Assembly (NCBI RefSeq): GCF_014635905.1
Contig: NZ_BMDS01000002.1
Span: 186,001 to 250,000 of the forward strand
Source of the DNA: Limosilactobacillus caviae
GTDB lineage: Bacteria; Bacillota; Bacilli; Lactobacillales; Lactobacillaceae
Length of the DNA: 64,000 nucleotides
Reading direction: 5' to 3'
In this document: piece by piece, positions 36,922 through 45,728 of the stretch
Position numbering within the stretch: the first letter of the stretch is position 1
Layout: every line of letters starts with the position of its first letter
The notes under the pieces: model-generated
Database searches by the model: none
What the model was told of the DNA's origin: nothing
What the model saw: only the letters and a program-made list of their open reading frames with translations
Position numbers and translations under genes: made by a program

Positions 36922-37794
36922 ATGGCAACAATACAATGGTTTCCAGGACACATGGCCAAAGCTTTGCGTCAAATTCGCGAGCAAATGCCGTTAGTTGATA
37001 TTTTATTTGAATTAGTTGATGCACGGGTCCCTTACTCATCACAAAACCCCGAAGTAGCATTAGCAGCAGGAGATAAACCAAAGCTCCTGATTATGACTAA
37101 AACCGACTTAGCTGATCGCCAGCGGTTAAATGAATGGATTGAATATTTTAAGAATCATGATCAGCCAGTCTTAGCTTTAGATTCGCGTCAAAATAATGTT
37201 GCAAAAATTGTGACAGCAAAAAGCAAAGAAATTTTGCAGGATAAACTAGCAGAAGAACAAGCTAAGGGGATGAAGAAAAGGCCAATTCGTGCGATGTGTG
37301 TAGGTGTCCCAAATGTTGGAAAATCAACGCTGTTAAATCATTTAGTAAAGAAAAATGTGGCCGCTACTGGTAACCGTCCAGGAGTAACTACCGGACAGCA
37401 ATGGCTTCGTTCTTCAGCAGAATTGGAGTTGCTAGATACACCAGGAGTATTATGGCATAAATTTGCTACTCCTAAGCAAGGAACTATGCTAGCTTTAACA
37501 GGGGCAATTAAGGACAGTTTATACGCTAAGGATGATGTGGCATTATTTGCTCTTGATTATTTACGTCAGCATCAGCCAGAAATGCTAAAACAGCGTTATC
37601 ATTTAACAGATGATGATTTGGATAAAAATATTTCAAATCCAGATTTACTTTTAACAATTACAACTAAAATGGGCTTTCGTGATGATTATGATCGCGCTAG
37701 TGAACGCTTAATTTTCGATTTACGAAAAAATAAACTTGGTCCGATTACACTTGAAGTGCCTGCTGACCTTAATGAGGATGGGCTAAATGAGTAA
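36922..37794 (+). CDS. ylqF: ribosome biogenesis GTPase RbgA (YlqF)
   Basis: Circularly permuted GTPase needed for late 50S assembly. It has 290 residues. G motifs occur in permuted order: G4 MTKTDLADR (about residues 59-67), G1 [12 protein letters not shown] (about 129-140), G2 GVTTGQQW, G3 DTPGVLWHK. The N-terminal IQWFPGHMAKALRQI is characteristic. It overlaps rnhB by eight bases. Confidence 0.96.
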   Translation: MATIQWFPGHMAKALRQIREQMPLVDILFELVDARVPYSSQNPEVALAAGDKPKLLIMTKTDLADRQRLNEWIEYFKNHDQPVLALDSRQNNVAKIVTAKSKEILQDKLAEEQAKGMKKRPIRAMCVGVPNVGKSTLLNHLVKKNVAATGNRPGVTTGQQWLRSSAELELLDTPGVLWHKFATPKQGTMLALTGAIKDSLYAKDDVALFALDYLRQHQPEMLKQRYHLTDDDLDKNISNPDLLLTITTKMGFRDDYDRASERLIFDLRKNKLGPITLEVPADLNEDGLNE

Positions 37795-38557
37795 AGAAAC
37801 GATTAGTCAGATTAAAGAACATCTACAAAAAATTAGTCAGCTTGATGATCCATATATTCAGTTAATAAGCACTGACTCACGAAAAGGCGTCCAAACGGCA
37901 ATTGGACAATTTAAACGCCGCATAATACGGCAACAAGAGGCTCAAGCAGCTTTTAAAAACCGTTTTAAATATGAAAATCATTATTGGCAAAGTGGCTGTA
38001 AATATGTGGCAGGGATGGATGAAGTCGGTCGTGGTCCTTTAGCTGGCCCTGTTGTAACCTGTGCAGTAATTTTGAATGCCGATTTTAACTTAGTAGGGGT
38101 TACGGATTCAAAACAATTAACGCGTCATGAACGTGAAAATTTATATTTAAAGATCGTTGATGAAGCTGAAGAGGTAAGCATCGCGGTCAATGATGCTCCG
38201 GTGATTGATAAGTTAAATATTTATGCAGCAACCCAGGACGCGATGATTCGAGCAGTTAACCAGCTTCACCACCGTCCGGATCATTTAATTGTTGATGCTG
38301 TCCCGCTTAAAATCAATATTCCACAAACCACCCTAATTAAAGGTGATCAAAAAAGTATTAGCGTTGCAGCCGCAAGTATTGTTGCTAAAGAATATCGTGA
38401 TCATTTAATGCGTGACTATGATTATGTTTATCCTGGATATGGTTTTGCCCAAAACATGGGATATGGGACAAAAGAACATTTAATGGGGCTTAAAAACTTA
38501 GGTGCAACACCGATTCACCGTCGTTCATTCAATCCTGTTCCGAAGTACTTAAAATAA
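37787..38557 (+). CDS. rnhB: ribonuclease HII
   Basis: Removes ribonucleotides from RNA-DNA hybrids. It has 256 residues, with the N-terminal extension usual in Firmicutes. Catalytic residues lie in AGMDEVGRGPLAGPVV (about residues 76-91) and HLIVDAVPL; the tail has the GYGTKEHLMGLKNLGATPIHRRSF-type end (IHRRSF). It is coupled to ylqF and precedes dprA and topA, an order widely conserved in Bacilli. Confidence 0.97.
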   Translation: MSKETISQIKEHLQKISQLDDPYIQLISTDSRKGVQTAIGQFKRRIIRQQEAQAAFKNRFKYENHYWQSGCKYVAGMDEVGRGPLAGPVVTCAVILNADFNLVGVTDSKQLTRHERENLYLKIVDEAEEVSIAVNDAPVIDKLNIYAATQDAMIRAVNQLHHRPDHLIVDAVPLKINIPQTTLIKGDQKSISVAAASIVAKEYRDHLMRDYDYVYPGYGFAQNMGYGTKEHLMGLKNLGATPIHRRSFNPVPKYLK

Positions 38558-38570
38558 AAAGTGCATTTTC

Positions 38571-38607
38571 AAAAAGCTTCCGTATATAAATAATAGGAGG
38601 CTTTTTT
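38571..38607 (+). terminator. hairpin after rnhB that contains the dprA ribosome binding site
   Basis: AAAAAGCTTCC (38571-38581) pairs with GGAGGCTTTTT (38596-38606, one G-U), followed by T; the loop is GTATATAAATAATA. The 3' arm is also the AGGAGG site of dprA. It resembles a terminator and may at the same time hide the start site in read-through transcripts. Confidence 0.65.
38581..38597 (+). promoter_or_regulatory. 17-base element shared with ypbB-recQ
   Basis: CGTATATAAATAATAGG at 38581-38597 equals 20101-20117. It fills the loop of the rnhB-dprA hairpin and ends in the ribosome binding site. A transcript starting within it would lack the 5' arm and so free the site. A competence-type -10 box is a possible reading. 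Confidence 0.5.
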
Positions 38608-39474
38608 ATGTTACAGGTAAGAGATTTTTTATTGCGACTGAGTTTGTGTCGCGGCGTTGGCTTAGTTTCAAAGTATCGCTTGTGGGAGTGTGCACGGCAA
38701 ACACGGTGCTTTAATAATATAGACTATTTAATTGATCATGCTAATGTGAGTTTGCGGAGTGCTACAGCTTTGAAAAATAATTGGGGAAGTGCAGAGCTTG
38801 ACGATGTGGTTGCAGCCAATGGTCAAATAGCGTTTATTACGATTGCTGATCCTTTGAATCCATTGGGGTTAAAAGAGACATATTGTCCGCCGTTAGTCCT
38901 TTTTTATCGTGGTAATTTGGGCTTACTCCATCAACCATCAATTGGGGTCGTTGGGACAAGGCAAATTACAAATTATGGACAGAGTGCTCTTCGTGGATTG
39001 CTCCCGCCATTGATTAAACATCAAATTGTAATTGTAAGTGGGTTAGCCCAGGGCGTTGATGGTTTTAGTCACGAACTAGCATTAAAGTATCGTGGACAGA
39101 CCATTGGGGTGATTGGTTGTGGGATTGATCAGGTATATCCTAAAAGTCACTATTCCCTGCAAGAAGAAGTGGCTAAGTGCGGACTTTTACTTTCGGAATA
39201 CGGTCTAGGTGAACCACCGTTGCCCTACCACTTCCCAGAGCGAAATAGGATTATTGCTGGGTTGAGTGAGGTTGTTTTAGTCGTAGAAGCAAAAAAGAGA
39301 AGCGGTAGCCTAATCACGGCAAATATTGGTTTAGATGAAAATCGAACAGTATGTGCGGTACCAGGTCGAATAGACGCGCCATTATCAGTTGGTTGTAATA
39401 GTCTAATTGCTGCAGGTGCTAAGCCAATCCTTAGTGCGCAGGATTTACTAGACGAATTTCAGTTGCATAACTAG
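38608..39474 (+). CDS. dprA: DNA processing protein DprA
   Basis: Protects incoming single-stranded DNA and loads RecA in natural transformation. It has 288 residues. The Rossmann-like core carries GVVGTRQITNYG (about residues 112-123), VSGLAQGVDGFSHELAL, GVIGCGIDQVYPKSH, FPERNRIIAGLS and KRSGSLITANIGLDENR. It lies between rnhB and topA as in most Firmicutes. AGGAGG is seven bases upstream, inside a hairpin. It is a canonical member of competence regulons in streptococci. Confidence 0.95.
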   Translation: MLQVRDFLLRLSLCRGVGLVSKYRLWECARQTRCFNNIDYLIDHANVSLRSATALKNNWGSAELDDVVAANGQIAFITIADPLNPLGLKETYCPPLVLFYRGNLGLLHQPSIGVVGTRQITNYGQSALRGLLPPLIKHQIVIVSGLAQGVDGFSHELALKYRGQTIGVIGCGIDQVYPKSHYSLQEEVAKCGLLLSEYGLGEPPLPYHFPERNRIIAGLSEVVLVVEAKKRSGSLITANIGLDENRTVCAVPGRIDAPLSVGCNSLIAAGAKPILSAQDLLDEFQLHN

Positions 39475-39528
39475 GGCTTGATTTCTATCCTAAAGTTGAT
39501 TAAAATATTTTGTTCAGTTAGAGATTAT

Positions 39529-39559
39529 ATTTGACATATGATGGTCAAATGGATTAATA
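39529..39559 (+). promoter_or_regulatory. topA promoter with overlapping inverted repeat
   Basis: TTGACA (39531-39536), 17 bases, TTAATA (39554-39559). ATTTGAC (39529-39535) and GTCAAAT (39544-39550) form an inverted repeat with an 8-base spacer, covering the -35 element and the spacer, as an operator would. Confidence 0.65.
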
Positions 39560-39604
39560 ATATTATTGAGTGAAATTTAATAAAAACGTTAGGAGCCTAC
39601 CAAA

Positions 39605-41725
39605 ATGGCAACCAAAACAACAAAATCAACGGCGAAGAAGACTACTCGCCGTCGTTCAAAAATAAAAAAGAACTTGGTGATTGTTGAGTCACCTTCAAAA
39701 GCAAAAACAATTGGGAAGTTTCTCGGTCGGTCTTACAAGGTCGTTGCTAGCTTAGGACATATTCGTGATTTGCCTAAAAGCCGGATGGGGGTAGACATTG
39801 AGAACGATTATACGCCTGATTATATTTCTATTCGTGGAAAGGGCGATGTGATTAAAGAACTACGTAAAGATGCTAAAAATGCGAAGGCTGTTTATCTTGC
39901 ATCTGACCCTGACCGTGAAGGTGAAGCAATTGCGTGGCACGTTTCAAATATTCTGAAACTTGATGATAATCAGAAAAATCGTGTTACATTTAATGAAATT
40001 ACAAAAGATGCGGTAAAAGAAGCATTCAAGGAACCACGAGAGATTAATATGGATCTCGTTGATGCCCAGCAAGCGCGACGGGTATTAGACCGATTGGTGG
40101 GATATTCAATCAGTCCGATTCTATGGAAAAAAGTAAAAAAGGGTTTAAGTGCCGGTCGAGTTCAATCGGTTGCACTTTACCTTATTATTCAACGCGAAAA
40201 TGAAATAAAAAACTTTAAGCCTGAAGAATACTGGACGATTGATGCTGACTTTAAAAAAGGTAAAGAAGAATTTAAAGCTAGCTTTTATGGCGAAAATGGT
40301 AAAAAAGTTGCGTTAAAAAATAATGATGATGTCCAGACAATATTATCTAAAATTGATAAGAAAAAAGATTTTGAAGTTACAAAGGTTACAAGAAAAGAAC
40401 GTCGTCGGCAGCCTCAACCGCCATATACTACTTCGACCATGCAACAAGATGCTAACCGTCGCTTAAATTTCCGAACACGAAAAACAATGATGGCGGCGCA
40501 AATGCTCTATGAAGGAATTGATATAAAAGAAGGGGCACCGGTTGGTCTAATTACATATATGCGGACAGATTCAACCCGAATTGCCTCAATTGCCAAGCAC
40601 GAGGCATCTAACTATATTCACGAAAACTATGGTGGCGAATATGCAGCAGTTAAGCCAGTTAAAGGTAAGCTGCCAGAAGGGGCGCAGGATGCTCACGAAG
40701 CTATTCGGCCAACTTCTGTATATCGGACGCCAGCGAAGATGAAGCAATATTTGACACCCGACCAATATAAACTTTATAGCTTGATTTGGTCACGCTTTGT
40801 TGCAAGTCAAATGACAGCAGAAGTAATTGATACAATGAATGTTAACCTTCAGCAAAATGGGGTTGACTTTCGGGCAAACGGATCAAAAGTTAAATTCCCT
40901 GGTTTTACAAAAGTCTATAAACGTGGGACTGAAAAGGATAACTTATTGCCAGAACTTGCTGAAGGTGATAAGGCAAAAATGATTAAAGATGATCCAGCGC
41001 AACATTTTACCCAGCCACCAGCACGATACACTGAAGCTGCATTAATTAAAACTTTAGAGGAGAATGGTGTTGGACGTCCATCAACATATGCGCCAACTCT
41101 AGATACTATCCAACGCCGCTACTATGTTCGTTTAGTATCACGGCACTTTGAGCCAACTGAACTGGGGGAGATTGTTAATCGGATCATCGAAAAACAATTC
41201 CCAGATATTGTAAATGTTCAATTTACTGCTGACATTGAAGGAAAATTGGATGAAATTGAAGAAGGAAAGCAGAATTGGATTAATGTTGTTGATAAATTCT
41301 ATCAACCGTTCTCAAAAGAAGTGGATGCTGCTGAAGAAGAAGTCGACAAGATTGAGATGAAAGATGAGTTAGCAGGGACGGATTGTGAGATTTGTGGGGC
41401 ACCGATGGTTATCAAGATGGGGCGCTATGGCAAATTTTACGCTTGCTCTCGTTTCCCTAAATGTCGAAATACAAAAGCAATTGTAAAGGATATCGGAATT
41501 ACATGTCCAAAATGTGGTGAAGGAACTGTTGTTGAACGAAAATCTAAAAAGAACCGTACCTTCTATGGCTGCTCTCGATATCCAGACTGTGATTTTGTCT
41601 CATGGGATAAACCAATTGGTCGTAATTGTCCCAAAGATGGGCACTTCCTTGTTGAAAAGAAGGTTAAGGGCGGAAAGCAAGTTATCTGTCCAAATGGTGA
41701 TTATAAAGAAGAAGTTCAAAAGTAA
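39605..41725 (+). CDS. topA: DNA topoisomerase I
   Basis: Type IA topoisomerase that relaxes negative supercoils. It has 706 residues. A Lys/Thr/Arg-rich tail (residues 1-24) precedes the TOPRIM domain ([32 protein letters not shown]). The active tyrosine is in [14 protein letters not shown] (about residues 314-327). At the C-terminus are two complete CxxC zinc ribbons (about residues 595-650) and a third, reduced one ([12 protein letters not shown]). A strong terminator follows. Confidence 0.97.
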   Translation: MATKTTKSTAKKTTRRRSKIKKNLVIVESPSKAKTIGKFLGRSYKVVASLGHIRDLPKSRMGVDIENDYTPDYISIRGKGDVIKELRKDAKNAKAVYLASDPDREGEAIAWHVSNILKLDDNQKNRVTFNEITKDAVKEAFKEPREINMDLVDAQQARRVLDRLVGYSISPILWKKVKKGLSAGRVQSVALYLIIQRENEIKNFKPEEYWTIDADFKKGKEEFKASFYGENGKKVALKNNDDVQTILSKIDKKKDFEVTKVTRKERRRQPQPPYTTSTMQQDANRRLNFRTRKTMMAAQMLYEGIDIKEGAPVGLITYMRTDSTRIASIAKHEASNYIHENYGGEYAAVKPVKGKLPEGAQDAHEAIRPTSVYRTPAKMKQYLTPDQYKLYSLIWSRFVASQMTAEVIDTMNVNLQQNGVDFRANGSKVKFPGFTKVYKRGTEKDNLLPELAEGDKAKMIKDDPAQHFTQPPARYTEAALIKTLEENGVGRPSTYAPTLDTIQRRYYVRLVSRHFEPTELGEIVNRIIEKQFPDIVNVQFTADIEGKLDEIEEGKQNWINVVDKFYQPFSKEVDAAEEEVDKIEMKDELAGTDCEICGAPMVIKMGRYGKFYACSRFPKCRNTKAIVKDIGITCPKCGEGTVVERKSKKNRTFYGCSRYPDCDFVSWDKPIGRNCPKDGHFLVEKKVKGGKQVICPNGDYKEEVQK

Positions 41726-41768
41726 AATTATAGATATACTTTTACTTATTTTTACTGAATCTTCATTG

Positions 41769-41816
41769 AAAAAGCTTCCAAAATCTGCTATTGTGCGTTT
41801 GGAAGCTTTTTTATAT
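41769..41816 (+). terminator. terminator after topA
   Basis: AAAAAGCTTCCAAA (41769-41782) pairs perfectly with TTTGGAAGCTTTTT (41798-41811), followed by more T. Confidence 0.92.
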
Positions 41817-41858
41817 ACTTAATGTTAAACGATTATCAATTGAAGGGATCGATAACAG

Positions 41859-42737
41859 ATGGTTACTTTACAAAACCAACAATTAACTGTTCAAATTGAC
41901 AAATTAGGAGCGCAATTACATAGCATTAAACGACAAGACAATGGTATTGAATACTTATGGCAGGGTGATCCTTCTTCTTGGAAACGCCAAGCTCCAATCC
42001 TGTTTCCATTTGTCGGTCGCTTAAAGGATGATCAGTACCGTTACAATGATCAAGTTTATCATCAAACGCAGCATGGCTTTGCGCGGGATCGGGAGTTTCA
42101 AGCTATCGAGCAGACACCGACGATGGTAGTAATGGAACAGCATGATGACGATAAAACACGGCAAGTATATCCATTTTCATTTAGCCTTCAAGTAAAATAC
42201 TTGTTAGAAGAAGATAGTATCAAAATTAGTTATATTGTAAAAAATCCTAGTAAAAATGAGGCGCTCATCTATGCAATTGGTGCGCATCCGGGTTTTAATA
42301 TGCCGTTAACAACGAAGGGAAAATTTGATCAAGTAGAACTAAGTGTACGTCCAGCTGCGAAGTATTCACGGATTGTTCTAGATGGGGCCTATAATGATTC
42401 AGCGCACCCACAAGTGATAGACATGACTGATTCGTTGCCGTTGAATCATGAGCTTTTTAATCGTGATGCGATTATTTTTAAGACTGACGGCAGTCATTTT
42501 ACAGCTAAATTAACTGATAAGGATGCTAACCATGGTGTTGAAGTTGATACCTTTGCGACTGAATATGTCGGTGTTTGGTCGCAGTATCCTGCTACTGCTC
42601 CATTTGTATGTGTTGAACCATGGTGGGGGATTGCTGATAATGTAAATGCTGATGGACAATTATTGCATAAACAGGGAATGCATCGTCTTGCTCCTAATGA
42701 AATTGATAATTACAATTTTAGTATCAAACCATTTTAA
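41859..42737 (+). CDS. aldose 1-epimerase family protein (LacX-like)
   Basis: Galactose mutarotase-like fold, LacX subgroup. It has 292 residues. Typical pieces: LGAQLHSIKRQDNGIEYLWQ, PILFPFVGRLKDDQY, HGFARDREF (with the catalytic-type His and Arg), AIGAHPGFNMPL and CVEPWWGIADN. These proteins are thought to interconvert sugar anomers or act as hexose-6-phosphate mutarotases; the substrate is not known. It stands alone with a bidirectional terminator after it. Confidence 0.9.
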   Translation: MVTLQNQQLTVQIDKLGAQLHSIKRQDNGIEYLWQGDPSSWKRQAPILFPFVGRLKDDQYRYNDQVYHQTQHGFARDREFQAIEQTPTMVVMEQHDDDKTRQVYPFSFSLQVKYLLEEDSIKISYIVKNPSKNEALIYAIGAHPGFNMPLTTKGKFDQVELSVRPAAKYSRIVLDGAYNDSAHPQVIDMTDSLPLNHELFNRDAIIFKTDGSHFTAKLTDKDANHGVEVDTFATEYVGVWSQYPATAPFVCVEPWWGIADNVNADGQLLHKQGMHRLAPNEIDNYNFSIKPF

Positions 42738-42793
42738 AATTAGGCGAACCGTGGTATAGATTTCAAATAAAATTAAGAACGGCACAGCACAAG

Positions 42794-42840
42794 AATAGGG
42801 CTCCAGTGATCGGTAAATCCGAACGCTGGAACCCTATTTA
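42794..42840. terminator. bidirectional terminator between the LacX-like gene and plsY
   Basis: AATAGGGCTCCAG (42794-42806) pairs with CTGGAACCCTATT (42825-42837, one mismatch) between two convergent genes. An inner CGG/CCG can extend it. Confidence 0.8.
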
Positions 42841-42845
42841 TACAT

Positions 42846-43475
42846 TCATTTATTTTGCTTCTTTTGTCGGAGATAATAGCCTAACCCAAAGTTAACCATT
42901 GATTCTTTGCCTGCTAAAATTCGTCTGATATTTGATATATGGCGGTAAAGGACAATAGCTGTTAATATTCCTGCGACAATTGCTAATATCCAATCACGAA
43001 TAAAGAGGGCAATCAGGAAAATGGCGGTTATTGCAGTTATGCTTGCGGCACTAACCATGCTTGTTAAGCACATAATGCCAATGAAAATTAAACAAGCGAT
43101 AAGGAAAAGAAATGGATTATATGCAAGTAAGATACCGGCGCTAGTTGCCACAGCCTTGCCACCATGGAAATTATCAAAAATAGATACTGTATGACCCAGA
43201 CTGGCGAATAACCCAATCAGCAGAGGATTAACGGTACCCGAAATTCCAAGAAAGTATGGCTGGCTGGCCGCCAATGTTCCCTTTAATACGTCAAAGATAA
43301 GCACCACTACACCTGCTTTAAATCCTAACGTTCGAAAAGTATTTGTCGTTCCAATGTTTCCGCTTCCTAGTTTCCGAATATCCTTGTGGTAAATATATTT
43401 ACCGATCCATAAACCGGTAGGAATAGAGCCAAGTAGGTAGGCAATAATGATCATTCCAATAATTTCAAAAATCAT
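42846..43475 (-). CDS. plsY: glycerol-3-phosphate acyltransferase PlsY
   Basis: Membrane enzyme that transfers an acyl group from acyl phosphate to glycerol 3-phosphate, the first step of phospholipid synthesis. It has 209 residues with about five to six helices. The three family motifs are visible: GSIPTGLWIGK with RKLGSGNIGTTNTFR (residues 16-50), GHTVSIFDNFHGGKAVATS (about 93-111), and a later RHISNIRRI segment. It is divergent from parE, as in many Firmicutes. Confidence 0.96.
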   Translation of the reverse strand: MIFEIIGMIIIAYLLGSIPTGLWIGKYIYHKDIRKLGSGNIGTTNTFRTLGFKAGVVVLIFDVLKGTLAASQPYFLGISGTVNPLLIGLFASLGHTVSIFDNFHGGKAVATSAGILLAYNPFLFLIACLIFIGIMCLTSMVSAASITAITAIFLIALFIRDWILAIVAGILTAIVLYRHISNIRRILAGKESMVNFGLGYYLRQKKQNK

Positions 43476-43597
43476 AGAAATAGCTCCTTAATAATAGCTT
43501 TTACAGCTTTTAAGCATAGCATGAATACTAAATTTTAACCACTATGAAAAAACACCATTTGCTAAAATGCCAAGTTTTGAGTATCATTCATTATGAA

Positions 43598-43649
43598 TTG
43601 AAATTGTACAATTTTTATCTTTACAATGAATAAATGTAAATGGTACAAT
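43598..43649 (+). promoter_or_regulatory. candidate promoters of parE-parC
   Basis: Two overlapping options: TTGAAA (43598-43603), 17 bases, TTACAA (43621-43626); and TTTACA (43620-43625), 18 bases, TACAAT (43644-43649). The second is closer to consensus at the -10. Confidence 0.55.
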
Positions 43650-43700
43650 AGCTTTCCGAACATACGTTTTAATATAAATTTGGCAATGGGAGGTCATTTT

Positions 43701-45707
43701 GTGGCCAAAGAAAAAGTAAAATATGATGCCTCGTCCATTCAAGTATTAAAGGGACTTGAGGCAGTTAGAAAAAGACCCGGAATGTACATCGGATCGACTG
43801 ATGCACGCGGGTTACATCACTTAGTATATGAAATTGTTGATAATGCTGTAGACGAAGCTTTATCTGGTTATGGTGACGAGATAAACGTTACGATTGAGGC
43901 TGATAATGCGATTACGGTTCAAGATCACGGTCGCGGGATGCCTGTTGGGATGCATGCTTCCGGTAAACCGACACCGGAAGTTATTATGACGGTCCTTCAT
44001 GCTGGTGGAAAATTTGGTCAGTCTGATGGTTATAAGACGTCTGGTGGATTACACGGGGTTGGTGCATCAGTTGTCAACGCACTATCAACGCACTTAACGC
44101 TAACAATTGTTCGTGATAATGTCCGGTATCAAGAAATATTTAAGGACGGCGGAAAACCAGTCGGAACATTAAAAAAATTAGGAAAAACTAAAGAGAGTAA
44201 TGGGACGACTGTTTCTTTTAAGCCTGATCCTAAGATTTTTTCAACAACCGTCTATGACTACAACACCTTGGCTAATCGTCTTCGTGAATCTGCCTTTTTA
44301 TTAAAGGGAATAAAGATAACCCTTACTGATAAACGGGCAGGACAAGAAAAACAGGATGTCTTTCAATTTAATGACGGTATCCAAGAATTCGTATCTTACC
44401 TCAATGAAGGCAAAGATGTGTTAGGAAAAATCCTATACTTTGACGGTAAGCAAGATGGCGTTGAAGTTGAAGTAGCTGCGCAATATAATGACGGATACTC
44501 TGAAAGCTTGTTATCATTTGTCAATAATGTCCGCACACCAGATGGCGGTACTCATGAGGCAGGCTTTAGAAGTGCTTGGACAAAGACTTTTAATGAGTAT
44601 GCAAAAAAAGTTGGCCTGTTAAAAACTAATGATAAGAACCTAGAAGGTAGCGACGTTCGTGAAGGTTTGACGGCTGTAATATCAGTCCGCATTCCAGAGC
44701 GGTTACTTCAGTTTGAAGGGCAAACAAAAGATAAATTAGGTACTCCTGAAGCTCGTAAAATCGTTGATGCCATTGTAAGTGAGCAATTAAATTACACTTT
44801 AATGGAAAACGGTGACTTTGCTCAAACATTGATTCGTAAAGCATTAAAGGCTCGTGAGGCTCGTGAAGCTGCTCGTAAGGCCCGAAATCAAGCACGTGGC
44901 GGTAAACGAAAAGGCAAAAAGGAACGAAACCTTTCTGGTAAATTAACACCAGCCCAATCAAAAAATGCAAAGAAAAATGAACTATTCTTAGTCGAGGGAG
45001 ACTCAGCTGGCGGTTCCGCAAAGCAAGGCCGTGACCGTAAGTTTCAAGCTATTTTGCCGTTGCGAGGGAAAGTCCTTAATACGGAAAAAGCAAAGTTAGA
45101 CGACGTATTAAAAAATGAAGAATTAAATACGATTATTTATACGGTAGGTGCAGGAGCAGGTTCAGAATTCAATGTTGAAGATTCTAACTATGATAAGATC
45201 ATTATAATGACCGATGCCGACGATGACGGTGCCCATATCCAAATTCTTCTTCTTACCTTTTTCTATAAATACATGCGGCCGATGATTGAAGCAGGGAAGG
45301 TATATATTGCATTGCCGCCGTTATACCGTCTACAGCGAGGCCGCGGCGCTAAAACAAATATTACGTATGCCTGGACAAATGATGAATTAACCAAACTAAC
45401 TAAGAGAATGGGCAAAGGTACCCAATTGCAACGTTTTAAGGGTCTTGGTGAAATGAACGCTGATCAGTTATGGGAGACGACAATGAATCCTGAAACGCGG
45501 ACATTGATTCAAGTACGAATTGAAGATGCTGAATTAGCAGAAAGACGGGTTACCACATTGATGGGTAATAAAGTTGAGCCTCGCCGAGAGTGGATTGAAG
45601 AAAACGTTCAATTTACGTTAAGTGATGATCAGGAATCTGATAAGTTAGTAGAGAATAAGGGACAATTGCCACCATCAAAAGAACCAACGATTAATACATG
45701 GAATTAA
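43701..45707 (+). CDS. parE: DNA topoisomerase IV subunit B
   Basis: ATPase subunit of the enzyme that decatenates replicated chromosomes. It has 668 residues. GHKL ATPase motifs: DNAVDEALSGYGDEI (about residues 47-61), GRGMPVGMH and GGLHGVGASVVNAL. TOPRIM: LVEGDSAGGSAKQGRDRKFQAILPLRGK-type block (EGDSAGGSAKQGRD) and MTDADDDGAHI. GTG at 43701 with GGGAGGT upstream is selected; the longer open frame before it has no ribosome site. parC follows at 21 bases. Presence of parC with a shorter C-terminal domain and order parE-parC favour Topo IV over gyrase. Confidence 0.94.
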   Translation: MAKEKVKYDASSIQVLKGLEAVRKRPGMYIGSTDARGLHHLVYEIVDNAVDEALSGYGDEINVTIEADNAITVQDHGRGMPVGMHASGKPTPEVIMTVLHAGGKFGQSDGYKTSGGLHGVGASVVNALSTHLTLTIVRDNVRYQEIFKDGGKPVGTLKKLGKTKESNGTTVSFKPDPKIFSTTVYDYNTLANRLRESAFLLKGIKITLTDKRAGQEKQDVFQFNDGIQEFVSYLNEGKDVLGKILYFDGKQDGVEVEVAAQYNDGYSESLLSFVNNVRTPDGGTHEAGFRSAWTKTFNEYAKKVGLLKTNDKNLEGSDVREGLTAVISVRIPERLLQFEGQTKDKLGTPEARKIVDAIVSEQLNYTLMENGDFAQTLIRKALKAREAREAARKARNQARGGKRKGKKERNLSGKLTPAQSKNAKKNELFLVEGDSAGGSAKQGRDRKFQAILPLRGKVLNTEKAKLDDVLKNEELNTIIYTVGAGAGSEFNVEDSNYDKIIIMTDADDDGAHIQILLLTFFYKYMRPMIEAGKVYIALPPLYRLQRGRGAKTNITYAWTNDELTKLTKRMGKGTQLQRFKGLGEMNADQLWETTMNPETRTLIQVRIEDAELAERRVTTLMGNKVEPRREWIEENVQFTLSDDQESDKLVENKGQLPPSKEPTINTWN

Positions 45708-45728
45708 TAGAGAAGGGAATCAAGCTTT

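Noticed and set aside
39543-39549. GGTCAAA heptamer, possible CtsR site at topA
   Set aside because: CtsR needs a direct repeat of the heptamer; here there is only one copy plus its inverted partner.
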